Positions 56,377 through 64,000 of a stretch of 64,000 nucleotides of DNA are shown here, piece after piece. The DNA comes from Gluconobacter aidae (GTDB taxonomy: Bacteria > Pseudomonadota > Alphaproteobacteria > Acetobacterales > Acetobacteraceae), in assembly GCF_009547075.1 (NCBI RefSeq), contig NZ_WIPH01000002.1, forward strand, positions 62,001-126,000, read 5' to 3'. A program made the translations under genes and the position numbers. A model generated the notes under the pieces. The model was not told the origin of the DNA. It searched no databases and worked only from the letters and a program-made list of their open reading frames with translations. Numbering within the stretch: the first letter of the stretch is position 1; each line of letters begins with the position of its first letter.

Positions 56377-57597
56377 ATGAAACGGATTCTGGATTTTGTC
56401 TTGAGGAAGTTCATCCAGACAGGAAGCCTGCGGGTCACGTTCAGTGACGGGACTGTGCATACCTATCGTGGCCGCAAGCCGGGACTGGAAGCCGGACTTC
56501 ATCTGCTCAACAAACAGGCGGAGCGGGCCCTGATTATCAATTCCGGTCTGTCATTCGGTGAGGAATACATGGCGGGCAGCATCGTGCCCGATGGCTGTAC
56601 GCTCGAGACGCTGCTGACGGTCCTGATGGAGAACATCAACGGGCATGGGCATGTCTTCGAAGAGATCGAGGATCGTCTGCGCTATGTGACGCGGGCTTGG
56701 AAGACGCTCAATTCGCTCAAGAAATCCCGCAGCAATGTCGCGCATCACTATGATCTGAACGGTACGCTGTACGATCTGTTCCTGGACAAGGACCGGCAGT
56801 ATTCCTGTGCCTATTTCGCGCGCGAGGACATGACGCTGGAAGAGGCGCAGATCGCCAAGAAGCGGCATATTGCGTCCAAGCTCAATCTGGATCGTCCGGG
56901 GCTCGAGGTGCTTGATATCGGCTGTGGCTGGGGCGGCATGGCGCTGACGCTGGCGAAGGATTATGGCGCGAAGGTCCTTGGTATCACGCTGTCACGCGAA
57001 CAGCTCGAGGTGGCGCGGAAGCGCGCGAAGGACGAGGGGCTTGAGGCGCAGGTACGCTTCGAGCTGATCGACTACCGCAATCTGCAACAGCAGTTCGACC
57101 GGATTGTCTCGGTGGGCATGTTCGAGCATGTGGGCCCGCCACAGTTCGAGGCGTTTTTCAGGCAGCTCAAAGCCTGCCTCAAGCCGGATGGCGTGGCGCT
57201 GATTCATTCCATCGGACGCATGGACGGGCCGGGGAGCACCAATCCCTGGATCCAGAAATACATTTTCCCCGGTGGATATTCACCCGCGCTGAGCGAGACG
57301 CTGGCGGCGATTGAGCGGTCGGGGCTGTGGATGACGGACTGCGAGGTTCTGCGCCTTCATTACGCGCGTACGCTGGCGGAATGGCGCAAGCGTTTCGATG
57401 CCAATCGTGACAAGATCCAATCGCTTTATGACGAGCGGTTTGTCAGAATGTTCGAGTTCTATCTCACGGGAGCCGAACTGGCGTTCCGCGTGCAGGGGCA
57501 CATGAACTTCCAGCTTCAGCTGACCCGGTCGATCGACGCCGTGCCGTTCACGCGCGACTACATGTTCGAGCGTGAACGGGAAAGCGCGACGTCGTAA
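56377..57597 (+). CDS. cfa: Cyclopropane-fatty-acyl-phospholipid synthase
   Basis: 406-aa SAM-dependent enzyme that adds a methylene bridge to unsaturated membrane lipids, useful for acid and ethanol tolerance. The SAM motif LDIGCGWGGMALTLA lies near residues 178-190. FARED and MFEHVGPPQFEAFF match the family, as does GSTNPWIQKYIFPGG. The start at 56377 has CAGGAG upstream; an in-frame start at 56302 overlaps the terminator. Confidence 0.93.
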   Translation: MKRILDFVLRKFIQTGSLRVTFSDGTVHTYRGRKPGLEAGLHLLNKQAERALIINSGLSFGEEYMAGSIVPDGCTLETLLTVLMENINGHGHVFEEIEDRLRYVTRAWKTLNSLKKSRSNVAHHYDLNGTLYDLFLDKDRQYSCAYFAREDMTLEEAQIAKKRHIASKLNLDRPGLEVLDIGCGWGGMALTLAKDYGAKVLGITLSREQLEVARKRAKDEGLEAQVRFELIDYRNLQQQFDRIVSVGMFEHVGPPQFEAFFRQLKACLKPDGVALIHSIGRMDGPGSTNPWIQKYIFPGGYSPALSETLAAIERSGLWMTDCEVLRLHYARTLAEWRKRFDANRDKIQSLYDERFVRMFEFYLTGAELAFRVQGHMNFQLQLTRSIDAVPFTRDYMFERERESATS

Positions 57598-57603
57598 GAA
57601 GCC

Positions 57604-58422
57604 TCAGCGGCTGGCGAGATTCAGTTCCGCCAGCCGCGCGAATTCGGCGACCGACAGCGTTTCAGCCCGGCGGGTCGGCTCGATTTCAGCCTGTTCCAGC
57701 AGACGCTCGCCGCCGATGGATTTCAGCGAAGAGCGCAGCATCTTGCGGCGTTGGCCGAAGGCGGCAGCCGTGACCTGCTCCATGGCGCGGAACAGTTGCG
57801 GAGCGGGCTGTTCGGCATGGGGGATGATGACGGCCACTGCGGAATGGACCTTGGGTGGCGGTGAGAACGCGGCCGGCGGGATGCGCAGGGCAACCGAGCA
57901 CGAGGCGCACCATTGCGAGAGCACGGCGAGGCGTCCGTAAGCCGAGCTTCCTGGCGCGGCGCAGATGCGTTCCGCGACTTCAAGCTGGAACATCAGCGAC
58001 AGCCGTTCCCACTGCGCCGCCTGACGCAGCCAGCCCACGAGCAGGGGCGTGGCGACGTTATAGGGCAGATTTGCAATGATCTGGCGCGGAGCGGGGGCCA
58101 GACTCGCGGCATCCAGCTTCAGGGCATCCTGACGGACGACGTGCAGGCGGTTCGGGTAGTAAGTGGCCAGTTCGTCCAGCAGGGGCCACGCGCGTTCATC
58201 GATTTCTACGACGTCGACGCGGCTGGCTGGGGTATCCAGCAGGGCGCGGGTCAGGCCGCCGGGGCCGGGGCCGATTTCGACGACGCTGCGCCCTGTCAGA
58301 TCGTCGCCCAGAGCCGCGATCCGGGCGCAGATGCCCGGATCGAGAAGGAAGTGCTGGCCCAGGGATTTTTTCGCATCCAGACCATGGGCCTGGATGGTGT
58401 CACGCAGTGAGGGAAGGGACAC
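57604..58422 (-). CDS. rsmA: 16S rRNA dimethyladenosine transferase (A1518/A1519)
   Basis: 272 aa. Dimethylates two adjacent adenines of 16S rRNA. KKSLGQHFLLDPGI, EIGPGPGGLTRALL, and NLPYNVATPLL are the expected motifs in order. The GTG at 58422, one base after the surA stop, was chosen over an upstream frame start at 58515 that would lie inside surA. Last gene of the lpt-surA operon. Confidence 0.93.
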   Translation of the reverse strand: MSLPSLRDTIQAHGLDAKKSLGQHFLLDPGICARIAALGDDLTGRSVVEIGPGPGGLTRALLDTPASRVDVVEIDERAWPLLDELATYYPNRLHVVRQDALKLDAASLAPAPRQIIANLPYNVATPLLVGWLRQAAQWERLSLMFQLEVAERICAAPGSSAYGRLAVLSQWCASCSVALRIPPAAFSPPPKVHSAVAVIIPHAEQPAPQLFRAMEQVTAAAFGQRRKMLRSSLKSIGGERLLEQAEIEPTRRAETLSVAEFARLAELNLASR

Positions 58423-58423
58423 G

Positions 58424-59803
58424 TCAGTTGAAGGCCGTCTTGGCGGCGGGACGCATCTCGATGATCGCGCGGCGCTGAAGGTCGCGCTGAAGCTGGCGGG
58501 AAGCCTGCTCGACACGCTCGTTCATAAGCTGATCGGCAATCTCGCTCGGGCTCTGCTGGGCCAGGTTTTTCTGCTGGCGGTTGCAGACCATGAGCAGGGC
58601 AATACCGTCCATCGAGACCAGGGGGCGGCTGACCTTGTTGGGGGGGAGTGATTCGAGAACGGCCTTCATCTGGGGCATCAGGCGCTCGAGGATCTGCGAG
58701 CCCGGATTGCTGGGACGCTTTTCCCCAAGGGATTTGTTGAGCGCTTCCATGGCGTCACAGCTATGGACCGTCTGGACGGCTGTTGTGGCCTTCTGCAGGG
58801 CGGCACGCTGCTGTTCGGTCGGGTTCTGTGGGTTCAGGGGAGCATCGAACGGGAAGAAGGCCTGTCGCAGGTCGAGCTGGGTGCCCATCTGCTTGCCGAC
58901 CACGCGCTTTGACTGAACGGTGGCGATCACGAAGCCGCCCGCGACCTGGATCGGGTTGGAAATGGCACCGATCGGCATCTGGCGGACGATGTTGACGACC
59001 TGCGGATCGAGGTTGTCTTCCTGCACCCAGCCCATGGAGCCGCCGTCGAGGGCGGACTGGGCCTGTGAGAACTGGGCGGCCACGATCGGGAAGGGAGCAC
59101 CTTCGCGAAGCTGGGAAATGATGGTCTTGGTGAAGGCGAGTTCGGCTTCGTCATGGCGCGGATCGGCGACGGGGACGAAGATCTCGCTCATGAAATACTG
59201 GGGGCGCCCCTGCTCGGCCTGAAGGGCCTGCTCGCGCTGGCTGATCTGGGTTGCGGTGATCCGGCCTTCCTCGCCCAGCTTTTCACGCAGGACCTGCATC
59301 CAGCCGATCTGCACACGAATCTGGTCGATCAGAGTCGTCAGGGAGACGCCATCCGAGGCCAGGCGGTTGCGCAGGGCGTTTTTGGGCATGCCATTGCGCT
59401 GTTCGATATTGGCGATGGCGCCCGCGATCTGATCCGGCTCCACATTGATGTGACGCTTGAGGATTTCCTGTGTTTTGAGGCGCTCGTCGATCAACTGGTG
59501 GATGATCTGGCCGCGCATGCGGTTCATGATCTCGGGGCTGATGGGCAGGCCGGTCGAGAGCACGAAGAGCTTTGCGCGGTTGTCCACGTCACGCTGGGTG
59601 AGGACCTGTCCGTTGATGACGGCCAGAATCTGGTCCTCGGGCGGTTTGGCCGGAGGAGCGTCCTCCTTGGTTGCCGCAGTTTTCGAAGTCGCTTTCGGGT
59701 CCGCCTTGTGATGCGGGGCGGCTGTGGCGGGGAGGGCTGCCGAGAAGGCGAGAAGGGCAGCCAGGGCCGTAGAGGCGATGCAGGAGGTCTTGGACATGCT
59801 CAA
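58424..59803 (-). CDS. surA: Periplasmic chaperone / peptidyl-prolyl isomerase SurA
   Basis: 459 aa with signal peptide (LAALLAFSAALPATA). The chaperone N-domain (about 60-190) precedes one clear parvulin domain (about 195-300; ISEIFVPV-like segment SEIFVPVADP, then GGSMGWVQEDNL). A second parvulin-like region (about 315-420) is degenerate. It helps outer-membrane proteins fold, including LptD, whose gene it overlaps by four bases. Confidence 0.92.
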   Translation of the reverse strand: MSMSKTSCIASTALAALLAFSAALPATAAPHHKADPKATSKTAATKEDAPPAKPPEDQILAVINGQVLTQRDVDNRAKLFVLSTGLPISPEIMNRMRGQIIHQLIDERLKTQEILKRHINVEPDQIAGAIANIEQRNGMPKNALRNRLASDGVSLTTLIDQIRVQIGWMQVLREKLGEEGRITATQISQREQALQAEQGRPQYFMSEIFVPVADPRHDEAELAFTKTIISQLREGAPFPIVAAQFSQAQSALDGGSMGWVQEDNLDPQVVNIVRQMPIGAISNPIQVAGGFVIATVQSKRVVGKQMGTQLDLRQAFFPFDAPLNPQNPTEQQRAALQKATTAVQTVHSCDAMEALNKSLGEKRPSNPGSQILERLMPQMKAVLESLPPNKVSRPLVSMDGIALLMVCNRQQKNLAQQSPSEIADQLMNERVEQASRQLQRDLQRRAIIEMRPAAKTAFN

Positions 59804-62124
59804 CCGTTTATTCCGAAGGTGCCGATCGTCTTGAACGTAAAGTTGAACAGGATGGTCTCGTTACGCTGTTCGCCGCCGATACGGGTGTATTGTTTGATGT
59901 ACATGATATCCAGCCCGAAACAGTCATTGGAATAGCCGATCGTGCCACCATTTGCGACGAACTGTTTCCTGGACAGGCTGCGGCGGAAGAAGCCGGACGC
60001 ATGGTAATTGCGCCAGTGCGTCGAGAAACCGCCTGTCACTTCGCTCGTCTTGACCAGATATGGTGCGTTCGGCCCGGATTCGCGGAAGTTTGTCGCATAG
60101 TAATAATACGGTGTCACGGGCGCGTAGATGTAACCACCGGTCAGACGGAACATGGGAACGCCGGTGCTGATGAGGCCTTCGCCGTAATCGAACTGGTGCG
60201 TCCAGGGATTGAATCGCCCCCGGGCCGTGACGTCGACATACTGGTTCGGGCTGACGCGCAGGCGGCCCACCGGGTCCGACAGGTGGTGGTCGAGGCCGGA
60301 ATAGGGCAGGCGGTTGTGGTCGATATGTTCCTGGAAGCTTTCGCCAACGAGCATGTCGATGGCGTGGCCGTTCCAGGACCAGTTCTGATGGATGCCCACA
60401 TTCGCGCGGAGGCCGCCATCGAGACGGTCCGTGCCGAGATAGCGGTTGAGGGAAAACAGCGTGGTGTCAGTGAACTCGTAGGACAGGCTGTCTTCGTTGG
60501 GGATGTTGCGGTTCTGCGAGTTGCCGGTGTTGGGGGCGGCAATGATCTGGGCGATCGGCTCCAGAATCTGCGACCCGTGCCCCTTGGCGAAGCTGCGCAG
60601 GAACGGCCAGTTCATGCGCAGGGCGATGGTCGGCTGGACCTGCCCGACGAGATGGTTGCCGCCGGCGTTCGTGTAGTAGGTCGGCTGCTGGTAGGCCTGG
60701 GTGGCGTGATAGACCATGGAATCAAGCCGGGCCGTCAGCAGGAACTGCTGACCGAGCTTGTTGTGGAACGGACGGTCCCACTGGATGGCCGCTTCGCCGC
60801 GCTGGTCGTTGATGCCATTCTTTCGGTACAGGTTGAAGTCCGTCGTCTGGACGCTCAGGCGGCCACCAAACATATCGGGCTGTCCCTGGAAGGCGTAGGT
60901 CAGCCGAGGAAGCGCCCAGGGCAGGTCCGAGTTGCGGATGGTGCCCTGGTTCAGTCCCTGATAGGCCTGCCCATCGAGACGCATATAGGAGCCAATGCCG
61001 TATCCTTCAAGGAACAGGTTGGAATTCAGTATTTCCTGACCGTAGCCGGGAACGCGATAGTCGCGCATGTAGTTGGCGGAACTGGCGACGTTGATGTTGG
61101 CGCCAAGCTTCCAGTTGCGGTCCAAGGCGAAATTGGCGCGCCCGAACACATAGCCCTGCACGCCATATTCGCTGGATGAGCCGACATTGTTGCCGAAGGT
61201 GTTAGTGTATTTGCTTTCGTTATTGGTATCGTAGGCCACCCCGCCTGTGACATCGACGGAGCCGAAGTTCATGCGGTTGCGGTACTGCGCCGTCAGTTCG
61301 GGGCCGGTCTTGGTGGAGACGAGGCCGCGAACCGTCAGATCCTGCTGCTCGTCGATGGCCCAGAAATAGGGGAGTGTGAAATAGGTGCCGAGGTAACGGT
61401 CATGCGGGCTGATGCCGGGCATCAGGAATCCGCTCTGCCGTTTGACGGACGGATCGGTCATGGAAAAGAACGGGAAATAGAAAACCGGCAGGCCGAGCAT
61501 TTTCAGCCAGGCATGATCGAATTCGAGGCGCTTGTGCTGCACGTCCTGCGTCGCATCGAAAGCCTGGAACTGCCAGAAGGGAGGCAGGTCGGGGTTTTTC
61601 TCGCAGATCTTGCAGGCCGTGTAGACGGCGTGTGTCAGGTCGTTGAGCACCCCGTTCGTGCGGCGCATGCCGTTGCCGGCGAGCTTGGCGTTGTCTTCCA
61701 TGCGGATGTAGATGCCGCTGCCGATGCCATCATGCATGCCGTGGCTGAACTCGACGTAATCGGCATAGGTCGTGCTGCCGTCGGGTTCCACGACGGCGAC
61801 ATGGCCCTTGGCCGACAGGATGCCGGTGCTGCGGTCATAGGTCACGCGGTCGGCGCGCATGGCGTGATCGCCCTGCCAGACGCGGACATTACCTTCCCAT
61901 GTGATCAGGCCGTTCTTGGCGTAGCTTTCACTATCTGCAAGATAGGTCAGGGGATCGGTCTGGGAGGTCGGTTTTCCGATGACGATGATATGGGAATTGT
62001 CGCGCTGCATCGTGTTGGCAGACATTTTCTGCGGCGCCACGAGCGCGGTTCCGGCCATCAGCGTGGCACCGATGAACGAAGCGCGTCTGCGGGCGCGTGC
62101 TGGGAGCCACAGGGGCACCGTCAT
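59800..62124 (-). CDS. lptD: LPS-assembly outer membrane protein LptD
   Basis: 774 aa. A signal sequence (ASFIGATLMAGTALVAPQ) is followed by the LptA-like domain (LITWEGNVRVWQGDHAMRADRV) and the C-terminal beta-barrel with many alternating aromatic strands. Cysteines in AVYTACKICEK and in SNDCFGLD may form stabilising disulfides. The start at 62124 overlaps the lptG stop by one base; a start 66 bases upstream would lie inside lptG. Confidence 0.93.
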   Translation of the reverse strand: MTVPLWLPARARRRASFIGATLMAGTALVAPQKMSANTMQRDNSHIIVIGKPTSQTDPLTYLADSESYAKNGLITWEGNVRVWQGDHAMRADRVTYDRSTGILSAKGHVAVVEPDGSTTYADYVEFSHGMHDGIGSGIYIRMEDNAKLAGNGMRRTNGVLNDLTHAVYTACKICEKNPDLPPFWQFQAFDATQDVQHKRLEFDHAWLKMLGLPVFYFPFFSMTDPSVKRQSGFLMPGISPHDRYLGTYFTLPYFWAIDEQQDLTVRGLVSTKTGPELTAQYRNRMNFGSVDVTGGVAYDTNNESKYTNTFGNNVGSSSEYGVQGYVFGRANFALDRNWKLGANINVASSANYMRDYRVPGYGQEILNSNLFLEGYGIGSYMRLDGQAYQGLNQGTIRNSDLPWALPRLTYAFQGQPDMFGGRLSVQTTDFNLYRKNGINDQRGEAAIQWDRPFHNKLGQQFLLTARLDSMVYHATQAYQQPTYYTNAGGNHLVGQVQPTIALRMNWPFLRSFAKGHGSQILEPIAQIIAAPNTGNSQNRNIPNEDSLSYEFTDTTLFSLNRYLGTDRLDGGLRANVGIHQNWSWNGHAIDMLVGESFQEHIDHNRLPYSGLDHHLSDPVGRLRVSPNQYVDVTARGRFNPWTHQFDYGEGLISTGVPMFRLTGGYIYAPVTPYYYYATNFRESGPNAPYLVKTSEVTGGFSTHWRNYHASGFFRRSLSRKQFVANGGTIGYSNDCFGLDIMYIKQYTRIGGEQRNETILFNFTFKTIGTFGING

Positions 62125-63314
62125 CAACCATCCTCCATGTGCAGCAGAAGAGCCACGGCGAGGCAGAGCCCCGCACCTGTCGGCGCCCATGCGGCAAGAA
62201 CCGGCGGCAGGGCGCCGGATTCACCAAACTGTTCGGCCACTTTCGAGATGGTGAACAGCGCAAAGCCTGCGGCAATTCCCGATCCCAGCATCCGGGCCAC
62301 ACCGCCGCGCCGTGTCGGGCGCATCGAGAAGCCTGCGGATACCAATGCCATGGTCCCGGCCAGAATGGGAAGGGCCAGGAGCGACTGGAAATGAAGTCTG
62401 TGCCGGATCGAGGGGAAACCCGAGCGTTCCAGAAGGCTGATGAAGCCGGGAAGTGCGAAGACGGACAGTGTATCGGGCGACGCGAAACTTTCCTGTACGC
62501 GGCCCACCGTCAGATCGGACGGCAGGGTCATGTCCCCGATCTGCTGCGGAAGGTGATCGGGGTGGAGTACCGAGGTGCCATGCAGGATCCACCGGTGATC
62601 GCCAAGGGTGCCCTGCGGGGCCTCGACACGGAGGATCAGGCGGTCCCGGTCGTCGAGGCGGAAGATCGAGACGCCCGAAACCTTCAGGGCGCCGTCGATG
62701 AGATGGACGTCCTGGGCATGCAGGATCGCGACGCCGTGCGGGACCAGACCGTCATCGGACTGTCTGAGCCAGAGCGCGCCTCCGTTGAGTGTCAGGGGCC
62801 CGCCGCCGGTGCGCAGATAGGTCTGGTCGAGCATTTCGGCACTGCGGAACATGGTCGAGGACAGGGCGGAGATGCCGGTTGTCGTCAGCAGGCCGGTCAG
62901 CAGGGCGCAGGCCAGCGGACTTGCGAGGAACTGCCAGGCGGAAATGCCGGCGGCGCGGGCGACGATGAGTTCGGACGAGCGTGTCAGGCGGGAGAAGCAT
63001 ACGATCCCGCCCAACAGGATGCCGAAGGGCAGGACGTAGATGACATAATAGGGAACATGCAGGGCCGCGATCTTGACGATGAGGCTGGCCGGGACATTGG
63101 GCCGTGTTGCCGCGCGGCGCAGCAGGTCGATGAAGTCGAACAGGGAGACCAGTCCGGTCAGGGCCAGCACCATGGACAGGGTGCTGAGCATGAACTGCCG
63201 CGCGATATAGATCGCCAGTGTCGTGGAGAACCCGGCATGTTCGTCGCGGGTGCTGATCGCCTGGAACAGGGATGTCAGCCAGGGGCCCAGACGGGGGGAC
63301 GGGATGGCTCTCAT
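62124..63314 (-). CDS. lptG: LPS export ABC permease LptG
   Basis: 396-aa YjgP/YjgQ permease with six membrane helices: three N-terminal (LAIYIARQFMLSTLSMVLAL onwards), a periplasmic jellyroll (about 120-260) and three C-terminal helices. The start at 63314 overlaps the lptF stop by four bases. Confidence 0.92.
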   Translation of the reverse strand: MRAIPSPRLGPWLTSLFQAISTRDEHAGFSTTLAIYIARQFMLSTLSMVLALTGLVSLFDFIDLLRRAATRPNVPASLIVKIAALHVPYYVIYVLPFGILLGGIVCFSRLTRSSELIVARAAGISAWQFLASPLACALLTGLLTTTGISALSSTMFRSAEMLDQTYLRTGGGPLTLNGGALWLRQSDDGLVPHGVAILHAQDVHLIDGALKVSGVSIFRLDDRDRLILRVEAPQGTLGDHRWILHGTSVLHPDHLPQQIGDMTLPSDLTVGRVQESFASPDTLSVFALPGFISLLERSGFPSIRHRLHFQSLLALPILAGTMALVSAGFSMRPTRRGGVARMLGSGIAAGFALFTISKVAEQFGESGALPPVLAAWAPTGAGLCLAVALLLHMEDG

Positions 63315-64000
63315 CGGGTGGCCCCCGGGGATGTCAGGGACGCGGGGGCGGTCTGACGCACGGTTCCGGTCCACTGTTCGAGGAACAGCATGACAGCGCA
63401 GATGACGGCCGGAAGAATGGCCTCAAGCCAGATGAGAGGCACCAGGGCAAGATGCCGCCCGGCGAGGTTCTGGAGCATAAGTGAAATGGCCAGCAGCCCG
63501 ACAACCGTGAGGATGGCGATCAGGGGGCGCGTGATGTTGCCGTGACGGGAGAAGGCCCCCCGGAGGACGGTGACCAGACCGATCATTGCAAAGGACAGGG
63601 CCGTCAGCGGCGAGGTGAGCCGGCGCCATCCCACGACGATGTTCTTGCCGCGGTCTCGCTCGGAAACTTCGCGGAGATCGGGATGGAACAGTTCGCGCAG
63701 GGACATTTCGTCCGGATCCCGGTCTTCGTGGTTGCTGCGGCGCGAGGAGGTGAGGTCGATGGTGTTGCGTCCGAAGGTCAGGACATTCAGCCGCCCGGTA
63801 TGACGGTCGATTTCCTCGCGCGAGCCGTCATACAGGACGACGCGCGGCTGGTCATTGACCACGACCATGGTGCCGCGTTCCGCGAGGATCGTGGTGTGGG
63901 AATCGGGATCCCGGTCATCCTCGACCAGCACGCCATGCAACTGGCCATCGCTGGTGCGGCCGCGCACATAGACCGTCATGTCATTGGACAGGCTGGTGAA
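63311..64000 (-). CDS. lptF: LPS export ABC permease LptF (5' end cut by window edge)
   Basis: C-terminal part of the partner YjgP/YjgQ permease; the frame is open to the window edge. The periplasmic domain (VYVRGRTSDGQLHGVLVEDD) and the last three helices are visible (SFAMIGLVTVLRGAF, LIAILTVVGLLAISLML, LVPLIWLEAILPAVICAVML). Overlaps lptG by four bases. Confidence 0.92.
   Translation of the reverse strand, partial: FTSLSNDMTVYVRGRTSDGQLHGVLVEDDRDPDSHTTILAERGTMVVVNDQPRVVLYDGSREEIDRHTGRLNVLTFGRNTIDLTSSRRSNHEDRDPDEMSLRELFHPDLREVSERDRGKNIVVGWRRLTSPLTALSFAMIGLVTVLRGAFSRHGNITRPLIAILTVVGLLAISLMLQNLAGRHLALVPLIWLEAILPAVICAVMLFLEQWTGTVRQTAPASLTSPGATR

Overview
The window is GC-rich chromosomal DNA from an acetic acid bacterium, most likely Gluconobacter or a close relative. 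The evidence is a CcrM-type GANTC methylase next to rnhB, alphaproteobacterial versions of rpoD, dnaG and carAB, and the order pntAA-pntAB-pntB-adh-adh. From memory that order matches the GOX0310-GOX0314 stretch of G. oxydans 621H. I see no rRNA, tRNA, insertion sequence, prophage or CRISPR array. Genes are dense, and many neighbours overlap as ATGA or TGATG.

Layout, left to right. 1-9413 (minus): a four-gene MdtABC-like RND efflux operon ending in a NodT-type outer-membrane lipoprotein cut by the window edge. 9696-12550 (plus): a CsbD stress protein behind a good EcfG-type promoter, a GYF_2 membrane protein whose ribosome binding site lies inside the preceding terminator, and rnhB-ccrM behind helically phased GANTC sites. 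12621-20044 (minus): an ankyrin protein, then a moxR/DUF58/DUF4159/vWA-like membrane operon. 20119-23723 (plus): DUF1285, cca, an ABC exporter. 23681-29813 (minus): gpmI, envC, ctpA, a YibQ-like protein and rppH, mostly cell-envelope and division functions. 29936-31697: a second CsbD protein, msrB, upp and a DUF1330 protein. 31701-33928 (minus): threonine dehydratase, greA and two small membrane ORFs, one of only 27 codons. 34054-38700 (minus): carAB, where CarA carries an in-frame N-terminal helix-turn-helix extension. 38962-44619: GatB/YqeY protein, AraC regulator, beta-hydroxyacid dehydrogenase, NTF2-like protein, cation efflux protein, glycine-zipper protein and a PAS/HWE histidine kinase. 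44744-49783 (minus): two zinc alcohol dehydrogenases and the proton-translocating transhydrogenase, probably one redox operon. 50129-57597 (plus): dnaG, rpoD, a GNAT acetyltransferase, rpsF-rpsR-rplI and cfa. 57604-64000 (minus): lptF-lptG-lptD-surA-rsmA, the LPS-export and outer-membrane-assembly operon, with lptF cut by the right edge.

Most of the window is core housekeeping. The strongest unexplained signals are regulatory: (i) CarA fused to a DNA-binding-like domain, with two dyad-containing direct repeats 44 bp apart in its own upstream region; (ii) two perfect TetR-type palindromes between the pnt-adh operon and dnaG; (iii) three GANTC sites 10-11 bp apart in front of the GANTC methylase operon, with a fourth in a hairpin loop; (iv) an EcfG-type promoter before csbD, with an HWE-family kinase elsewhere in the window; (v) a terminator hairpin that would bury the Shine-Dalgarno of the next gene. 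All are read by eye and remain predictions. I assigned no gene a function without a recognisable family motif.
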